A stretch of 6,261 bases of DNA from assembly GCA_016880695.1 (NCBI GenBank), contig JAEHCY010000314.1, positions 1 through 6,261 on the forward strand. Reading direction: 5' to 3'. Below the pieces are notes generated by a model. The model worked only from the letters and a program-made list of their open reading frames with translations. It did not search any database and was not told where the DNA came from. Positions 1 to 6,261 of this stretch are shown in pieces (within the stretch, counting starts at the first letter, position 1; every line of letters starts with the position of its first letter). Source of the DNA: Chromatiaceae bacterium. Lineage in GTDB: Bacteria > Pseudomonadota > Gammaproteobacteria > Chromatiales > Chromatiaceae. The position numbers were made by a program, and so were the translations under genes.

Positions 1-789
<789 letters not shown>

Positions 790-1281
790 TCAGAGCCCCA
801 ACCCCTTGGGCCCGCGGGCAATGCCAGATGGCCCCGAGCGTACCACCTCGACCAGTAGCTCCTTGGGGGTGGCGCGCAGGAAGGCGTCGAGCTTGCGGCT
901 GGAGCCGGTCAGCTCGATGACGTAGCTGGTATCGGTAACGTCGATGATGTTGGCGCGGAAGATGTCTGCCAGCCGCTTGAGCTCCTCCCGGCCGGGGCCC
1001 ATGGCTCGGGCCTTCACCATCATCAGCTCGCGCTCGATGTGCGGACCCTCCGACAGATCGAGCAGCTTGACCACATCGATGAGCTTGTTGAGCTGCTTCT
1101 TGATCTGCTCGACGATCTCCTCGTTGCCCGTCGTCACCAGCGTCATCCGCGACAGGGAGGGGTCTTCGGTGGGGGCTACGATCAAGGATTCGATGTTGTA
1201 GCCCCGCGCGGAAAACAGACCCGCCACCCGCGATAGGGCGCCGGCCTCGTTTTCCAACAAGACGGAAATGATGTGTCTCAT
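790..1281 (-). CDS. ilvN: Acetohydroxyacid synthase small (regulatory) subunit
   Basis: Regulatory subunit that binds the IlvB catalytic subunit, raises its activity and gives feedback inhibition by valine. It has 163 residues, the same length as E. coli IlvH. The N-terminal ACT domain (about residues 2-76) starts MRHIISVLLENEAGALSRVA. Gly14, Ser17 and Asn29 are all present; changes at these positions in E. coli IlvH give valine resistance, so a valine-sensitive enzyme is predicted (inference). The C-terminal half (about 80-158) is the usual IlvH-type second domain, with ERELMMVKARA at its beginning and SYVIELTGS in the middle. The ATG lies one base after the ilvB stop. A GGGAG (1292-1296) inside the end of ilvB sits 10 bases before it, so translational coupling is likely. 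The protein could equally be named IlvH. There is nothing abnormal in its length or frame. Confidence 0.96.
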   Translation of the reverse strand: MRHIISVLLENEAGALSRVAGLFSARGYNIESLIVAPTEDPSLSRMTLVTTGNEEIVEQIKKQLNKLIDVVKLLDLSEGPHIERELMMVKARAMGPGREELKRLADIFRANIIDVTDTSYVIELTGSSRKLDAFLRATPKELLVEVVRSGPSGIARGPKGLGL

Positions 1282-1282
1282 G

Positions 1283-3001
1283 TCAGGCCAGCTCCCGTTC
1301 CGGCGACAGGTGCATCTCGTGGTGCCCCTTGCCCGCCGCGATCATGGGGTAGACGTTCTCGGTGGGATCGATGACCACATCAAGGAACACCAAGCGGTCT
1401 TTCATGCCGAAGGCCTCGCGCATGGCCCCCTCGAGCCGATCGGGCTCGGTGACGCGCATGCCAACATGACCGAAACTCTCGGCCAGCTTGACGAAATCGG
1501 GCAGGGCATCGACGTAGGAATGGGAGTAGCGGCTGCCGTAGAAGAACTCCTGCCACTGCCGCACCATACCCATGTAACCGTTGTTGAGCAGCACGATCTT
1601 GAGCGGCAGGTTGTACTGGCGACAGGTCGCCAGCTCCTGGATACACATGAGAATGCTGGCCTCACCCGAGACACAGGCCACCTCCGCCTCGGGATGGGCG
1701 AGCTTCACCCCCATGGCCGCCGGAAGCCCAAAGCCCATGGTCCCGAGCCCGCCCGAGTTGATCCAGCGCCGCGGCTCATCGAATTTGTAGAACTGGGCCG
1801 CGAACATCTGGTGCTGGCCCACATCGGAGGTCAAGAACAGATTCCCCTGGGTGACCTTGTAGAGGGTCTCCACCGCGAACTGTGGCTTGATCTTGCTACT
1901 GCTGTGGTCGTAGCGGAGGCATTGCATGGCGCGCCAGCCCTCGATCTCCGCCCACCACTGGGCGAGGGCCTCCCGATCGGGCTCCGAGCCCTGTTCCGTG
2001 AGCACCCGCAGCATGTCCTCGAGGACGGCCTTGACCGGGCCGACGATGGGGATATCCACGTGAACGGTCTTGGAGATGGACGAGGGATCCACATCCACAT
2101 GCACGATCTTCGCGTGGGGACAGAAATGCTGGATCTTCCCGGTGACGCGATCGTCGAAGCGGGCGCCGATGGCAAGGAGCACGTCGCACTCGTGCATCGC
2201 CATGTTGGCCTCATAGGTCCCGTGCATCCCCAGCATACCGAGGAACTGGCGGTCGGATCCGGGATAGGCGCCGAGCCCCATCAGCGTGTTGGTAACCGGA
2301 AAGCCGAGGTGCCGCACCAGATCGGTGAGCTCCGCCGACGCCTCGCCCAGGATGACCCCACCCCCCGTGTAGACCATGGGCCGCTTGGCCCCCAGCAGGG
2401 TATCCACCGCCCGCTTGATCTGGCCGATATGCCCCCGCTGCGTGGGGTTGTAAGAGCGCATCTGCACCGTCTCGGCATAGGTGTAGGGGATCTTGATGTT
2501 AGGGTCGGTGACGTCCTTGGGGATGTCGATCACCACCGGACCGGGGCGGCCCGTGGTGGCAATGAAAAATCCCTTGCGGATGGTCTCCGCAAGCTTGCGC
2601 ACATCGCGCACGAGAAAGTTGTGCTTGACGCAGGGCCGGGTGATACCTACGGTGTCGACTTCCTGAAACGCATCGCTGCCGATCACCGGGGTGGGTACCT
2701 GACCGGTGAGCACGACCAGAGGAATGGAGTCCATGTGGGCGGTGGCGATTCCGGTCACCGCATTGGTCGCGCCTGGACCCGAGGTGACCAGTACCACACC
2801 GGGCTTGCCGGTGGAACGGGCGTAACCGTCCGCGGCATGGGTGGCCCCCTGCTCATGACGGACCAGGATATGCTTGACGGCATCCTGCTTGAACAGCGCA
2901 TCGTAGATATGCAGCACGGAACCCCCGGGGTAACCGAATACATACTCGACGCCTTCGTCCTTCAGACACTGAACGACGATCTCGGCACCACTCAGCTCCA
3001 C
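1283..3001 (-). CDS. ilvB: Acetohydroxyacid synthase large (catalytic) subunit, GTG start
   Basis: Thiamine-diphosphate and FAD enzyme that condenses pyruvate with pyruvate or 2-oxobutyrate, the committed step of valine, leucine and isoleucine synthesis. It has 572 residues from the GTG start, close to E. coli IlvI (574). The N-terminal PYR domain has FGYPGG (22-27) and the catalytic Glu50 in RHEQGATHAADGYAR. QVPTPVIGSDAFQE follows at about 101-114. The central FAD-linked domain spans about 190-335 (VYTGGGVIL, then IGARFDDRVTG). The C-terminal PP domain has SGGLGTMGFGLPAA (416-429) and LLNNGYMGMVRQWQ (471-484). The metal-binding motif, normally GDG, reads GEA at 446-448. The frame stays open upstream to a TTG at 3037, but the GTG at 3001 is preferred: it gives the family N terminus (M/V)ELSGAEIVV and has GGAGG 8 bases upstream. 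First gene of the leftward ilv cluster, divergent from the DUF4124 gene. Could equally be named ilvI. Confidence 0.96.
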   Translation of the reverse strand: MELSGAEIVVQCLKDEGVEYVFGYPGGSVLHIYDALFKQDAVKHILVRHEQGATHAADGYARSTGKPGVVLVTSGPGATNAVTGIATAHMDSIPLVVLTGQVPTPVIGSDAFQEVDTVGITRPCVKHNFLVRDVRKLAETIRKGFFIATTGRPGPVVIDIPKDVTDPNIKIPYTYAETVQMRSYNPTQRGHIGQIKRAVDTLLGAKRPMVYTGGGVILGEASAELTDLVRHLGFPVTNTLMGLGAYPGSDRQFLGMLGMHGTYEANMAMHECDVLLAIGARFDDRVTGKIQHFCPHAKIVHVDVDPSSISKTVHVDIPIVGPVKAVLEDMLRVLTEQGSEPDREALAQWWAEIEGWRAMQCLRYDHSSSKIKPQFAVETLYKVTQGNLFLTSDVGQHQMFAAQFYKFDEPRRWINSGGLGTMGFGLPAAMGVKLAHPEAEVACVSGEASILMCIQELATCRQYNLPLKIVLLNNGYMGMVRQWQEFFYGSRYSHSYVDALPDFVKLAESFGHVGMRVTEPDRLEGAMREAFGMKDRLVFLDVVIDPTENVYPMIAAGKGHHEMHLSPERELA

Positions 3002-3009
3002 CTCTGTAA

Positions 3010-3014
3010 CCTCC
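3010..3014 (-). promoter_or_regulatory. Ribosome binding site of ilvB, deciding the GTG start
   Basis: The leftward strand reads GGAGG here, followed by 8 bases and the GTG at 3001-2999. This near-perfect Shine-Dalgarno sequence lies inside the reading frame that would begin at the TTG at 3037. It therefore argues that the longer frame is not the real start. Confidence 0.8.
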
Positions 3015-3021
3015 GCAAATG

Positions 3022-3048
3022 CCGTGCACCGGAGCAATCCGGCGACGG
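3022..3048 (-). promoter_or_regulatory. Stem-loop in the ilvB leader
   Basis: An inverted repeat lies 7 bases upstream of the ilvB ribosome binding site. The inner stem CCGGA/TCCGG (3038-3042 and 3029-3033) closes a four-base loop (TTGC as read leftward). An outer stem CCGT/ACGG (3045-3048 with 3022-3025) is separated by a small internal loop of 2 and 3 bases. No U tract follows, so it is not an intrinsic terminator. No leader peptide rich in Leu, Val or Ile codons was found beside it. A role in mRNA stability or translation control is possible but unproven. Confidence 0.4.
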
Positions 3049-3079
3049 TCGCAACTTTAGAGAATCGTGCAAACGGTGA

Positions 3080-3109
3080 AAGCTACTCGAGAAGAACCGG
3101 CCTTGTCAA
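3080..3109 (-). promoter_or_regulatory. Candidate sigma70-type promoter of the ilvBNC cluster
   Basis: Read leftward, a perfect -35 box TTGACA (3109-3104) is followed by an 18-base spacer and a weak -10 box TAGCTT (3085-3080, three of six consensus matches). Transcription would start near 3073, giving a leader of about 70 bases before the ilvB GTG. The -35 lies in the palindrome TTGTCAA, whose rightward reading TTGTCA (3103-3108) could serve the divergent DUF4124 gene. No convincing rightward -10 box follows at the right spacing; TACCCA at 3124-3129 is only 15 bases away. The rest of the 175-base divergent region holds no further element that I can support. Confidence 0.4.
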
Positions 3110-3176
3110 AGAACCGCGCGGGATACCCAAGCGAGGGTTACCGGGCGCCTTTCCTGGTGCCCCGGAGGGTCCGCCG

Positions 3177-3644
3177 ATGAGGCTCGCTCGCCGGAATCCG
3201 CTCCTGCCTCCCCTTGGCGTTCTGGTGTTGCTCGCCGGGCCGACCGCAACGATCGGGGCCGAGGTCTACCGCTGGGTCGACGAGCAAGGGGTCACCCAGC
3301 TCTCGGAAACACCGCCGCTGGGGCGCGCCTATGACAAGGTCGGAATCCCGACCTCGAGCGCCCCGGAGCCCGACGCTGAGGCACGTACCCAGCGCATCCG
3401 CGAGCAGACCGACGATTGGCTGCTGCAAAACCAGGAGCGGCAGGAAAAACGGCGAGTTCAGGCGGCCCAGGGCGCGGAGCGGCGACAGAACTGCCAGAAC
3501 GCCCGGCAGAACCTGGCGACCCTGGAGAACCTCGGGGCCCGCAGGCTCAAGATGCCCGATGGGACCTACACCCGCCCCTCGGAAAAGGATTTGGACACCC
3601 TGAAACAGCAGGCGCGCCAGGAAGTGGGGCAGTTCTGCGACTGA
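3177..3644 (+). CDS. Exported DUF4124 domain protein of unknown function
   Basis: A 155-residue protein whose function is not known. Residues 1-28 form a Sec signal peptide: basic MRLARR, a hydrophobic stretch LLPPLGVLVLLAG, and a likely cleavage site after TIGA, which would place the protein in the periplasm. The DUF4124 domain follows at about 29-50, with the signature AEVYRWVDEQGVTQLSETPP. The middle (about 66-105) is charged, rich in Gln, Arg and Glu, and probably helical. The C-terminal part has QNCQNARQNLATLENLG, then MPDGTYTRPSEKD, and ends VGQFCD, a pattern I associate with this proteobacterial family. Cys106 and Cys154 are the only cysteines of the mature protein and may form a disulfide (inference). 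The ATG at 3177 is chosen because GGAGGG (3164-3169) lies 7 bases before it and because it starts the signal peptide. The frame is open upstream to 3024, but that extension would bury the signal sequence. It is divergent from ilvB and 105 bases ahead of proS. Confidence 0.85.
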   Translation: MRLARRNPLLPPLGVLVLLAGPTATIGAEVYRWVDEQGVTQLSETPPLGRAYDKVGIPTSSAPEPDAEARTQRIREQTDDWLLQNQERQEKRRVQAAQGAERRQNCQNARQNLATLENLGARRLKMPDGTYTRPSEKDLDTLKQQARQEVGQFCD

Positions 3645-3670
3645 GGCCGCTCGGCGGTTCCGCCGCCTCA
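3642..3670 (+). other. Stem-loop at the end of the DUF4124 gene
   Basis: TGAGGC (3642-3647, containing the stop codon) pairs with GCCTCA (3665-3670). An inner GGCG/CGCC stem (3653-3656 with 3661-3664) closes a GTTC loop, and five unpaired bases bulge on the 5' side. No run of T follows, so it does not look like an efficient intrinsic terminator. It may protect the mRNA 3' end or weakly attenuate transcription into proS. Confidence 0.35.
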
Positions 3671-3687
3671 GGGTCTCGGCGCGAACA

Positions 3688-3717
3688 TTGTGCCGCCAGG
3701 GGGTTTTCGGCTAGCCT
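3688..3717 (+). promoter_or_regulatory. Weak candidate promoter of proS
   Basis: TTGTGC (3688-3693) and TAGCCT (3712-3717) are spaced by 18 bases, each with three of six consensus matches. Transcription would start near 3724, leaving a leader of about 25 bases before the proS ATG. The proposal rests mainly on position: the 105-base gap after the DUF4124 gene suggests that proS may have its own start. Read-through from the upstream gene is an equally good reading. Confidence 0.22.
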
Positions 3718-3749
3718 GTGCGGCTTCATCCGCCGCTTCGCCCATCGCC

Positions 3750-5488
<1,739 letters not shown>

Positions 5489-5492
<4 letters not shown>

Positions 5493-6013
5493 CCACCCCG
5501 ATCCGCGAGACCGCCTACGGGCTGGAGGCGCTACTGCGCTGCAGCCGTGGCGAGCTATTCGGTCCAGGCAATGCCCAGTTGCCCGCCCCCAACATGTTGA
5601 TGATGGACCGCATCATCGAGATCCGCGACAGCGGCGGCAGCTACGACAAGGGGCTCATGCACGCCGAGCTCGACATCCGCCCCGCGCTTTGGTTCTTCGA
5701 CTGCCACTTCCCCGGCGACCCGGTTATGCCCGGATGCCTGGGTCTCGACGCGATGTGGCAACTGGTGGGCTTTTTTCTCGGCTGGCTCGGCAACCCCGGT
5801 CGGGGCCGGGCCCTCGGAGTGGGGGAGGTGAAGTTCACCGGGCAGTTGCTGCCGACCGCCAAGAAGGTGACCTATCACATCGACATGAAGCGGGTCATCA
5901 GCCGTAAGCTGGTACTGGGGATCGGCGACGGGGTGATGGATGTGGATGGCCGCGAGATCTACACCGCGAAGGACCTACGCGTCGGCCTGTTTACGTCCAC
6001 TGAGGGGTTCTGA
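5489..6013 (+). CDS. fabA: 3-hydroxydecanoyl-ACP dehydratase / trans-2-decenoyl-ACP isomerase
   Basis: Cytoplasmic enzyme of type II fatty acid synthesis. It dehydrates 3-hydroxydecanoyl-ACP and isomerises trans-2- to cis-3-decenoyl-ACP, the branch point to unsaturated fatty acids. It has 174 residues; E. coli FabA has 172. It forms a single hotdog fold. The N-terminal signature [20 protein letters not shown] is at 22-41. The active-site His73 lies in [16 protein letters not shown] and Asp87 in LGLDAMWQ, corresponding to E. coli His70 and Asp84. An Asp rather than Glu at the second position, together with the length, favours FabA over FabZ. The C terminus AKDLRVGLF is typical. The ATG overlaps the proS TGA as ATGA, and AGGG (5478-5481) lies 7 bases before it inside proS, which indicates co-transcription and probably coupled translation. 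The usual partner fabB is not downstream: a terminator and a convergent gene follow. Confidence 0.97.
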
Positions 6014-6122
6014 GCCGCAAGGCTGGAATCTCGGCCCCGATGAGCACCGAAAACGGCGGATACCCCCAGCGTGGAGCGACGCGCGAGTGCACGCACTGAC
6101 CCCCATCGGGTTGTAAGAGGCT

Positions 6123-6155
6123 GAAACAAACGAGCGGGCCGAAGCCCGCTCTTTT
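6123..6155. terminator. Bidirectional intrinsic terminator between fabA and the rubrerythrin gene
   Basis: A perfect 8-bp stem GAGCGGGC (6132-6139) / GCCCGCTC (6144-6151) encloses a four-base loop. Rightward, the stem is followed by TTTT (6152-6155) and would end the proS-fabA transcript 118 bases past the fabA stop. Leftward, the loop reads TTCG closed by C-G, the very stable UUCG tetraloop, and is followed by GTTTGTTTC (6131-6123), which would end the rubrerythrin transcript. Its place between convergent genes fits use in both directions. The 118 bases from the fabA stop to the stem hold only a 19-codon ATG frame and no supported feature. Confidence 0.88.
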
Positions 6156-6176
6156 ACTTGCCGCCATGGCCCGCAG

Positions 6177-6261
6177 TTAGTCGCCGAGGCTATTCAGCGC
6201 CTTCTGGAAACGGTTGGCGTGGGAGCGCTCCGCCTTCGCCAGGGTCTCGAACCAGTCGGCA
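6177..6261 (-). CDS. Rubrerythrin-family protein, C-terminal end only
   Basis: The last 27 codons of a leftward gene that enters from the right edge, ending at the TAA read from 6179-6177. The visible residues begin ADWFETLAKAERSHANRFQK and finish ALNSLGD. This resembles the fourth helix of the ferritin-like four-helix bundle in rubrerythrins, non-haem diiron proteins that reduce peroxide. The Glu-x-x-His in AERSH is the kind of pair that holds the diiron site. The protein ends directly after this helix with no CxxC rubredoxin domain, so it would be the short form lacking rubredoxin, provided the rubredoxin domain is not N-terminal. Start, full length and promoter lie outside the window. It is convergent with fabA and shares the terminator between them. 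The family call rests on a short fragment. Confidence 0.72.
   Translation of the reverse strand, partial: ADWFETLAKAERSHANRFQKALNSLGD

Noticed and set aside
1268..3079. A 603-codon open frame on the + strand, opposite almost all of ilvB
   Set aside because: Its codons are exactly in register with those of ilvB, so a stop would need the sense codons TTA, CTA or TCA, which are rare in GC-rich genes. The predicted protein is rich in His, Gly and Asp with no recognisable domain, and ilvB is fully conserved on the other strand.
3642..3670. Considered as an intrinsic terminator isolating the DUF4124 gene from proS
   Set aside because: The stem has a five-base bulge and is followed by CAGGGTCTCGG with no T run; kept only as a stem-loop.
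6086..6097. Inverted repeat AGTGC-AC-GCACT downstream of fabA
   Set aside because: The two-base loop cannot form as a full hairpin, the arms are only five bases, and no second copy or context supports an operator or integration site.
6040..6099. A 19-codon ATG frame (MSTENGGYPQRGATRECTH) between fabA and the terminator
   Set aside because: No ribosome binding site at proper spacing, no similarity I recognise, and a length expected by chance; only its place on the fabA transcript makes it worth noting.

Overview
The window looks like an ordinary housekeeping segment from a GC-rich gammaproteobacterium. Base composition is roughly two-thirds G+C by eye. The protein sequences resemble those of Chromatiales/Ectothiorhodospiraceae-type purple or sulfur-oxidising bacteria, but that placement is an inference and no 16S rRNA or other taxonomic marker is present. 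No mobile element, CRISPR array, tRNA or rRNA gene was seen.

Left half (1-3001, leftward): a branched-chain amino acid cluster transcribed in the order ilvB - ilvN - ilvC. It encodes the catalytic and regulatory subunits of acetohydroxyacid synthase and then ketol-acid reductoisomerase, which is cut off by the left window edge after 238 residues. IlvB and IlvN are separated by one base and are probably translationally coupled; ilvC follows after 75 bases. Together they carry out the first two shared steps of valine, leucine and isoleucine synthesis.

Middle (3002-3176): a divergent intergenic region. It holds a plausible leftward promoter with a perfect TTGACA, a leader stem-loop just upstream of the ilvB ribosome binding site, and the start of a rightward gene.

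Right half (3177-6013, rightward): a small exported DUF4124 protein of unknown function, then proS (prolyl-tRNA synthetase with its editing domain), then fabA (3-hydroxydecanoyl-ACP dehydratase/isomerase), whose start overlaps the proS stop in an ATGA junction. A strong, probably bidirectional hairpin terminator follows. The last 85 bases are the 3' end of a leftward rubrerythrin-family gene, convergent with fabA.

I found no evidence of a novel multi-gene system. The points most worth a second look are a non-canonical thiamine-diphosphate motif (GEA instead of GDG) in IlvB, the proS/fabA overlap with no fabB alongside, the ilv leader hairpin, and a proS start with no visible ribosome binding site.
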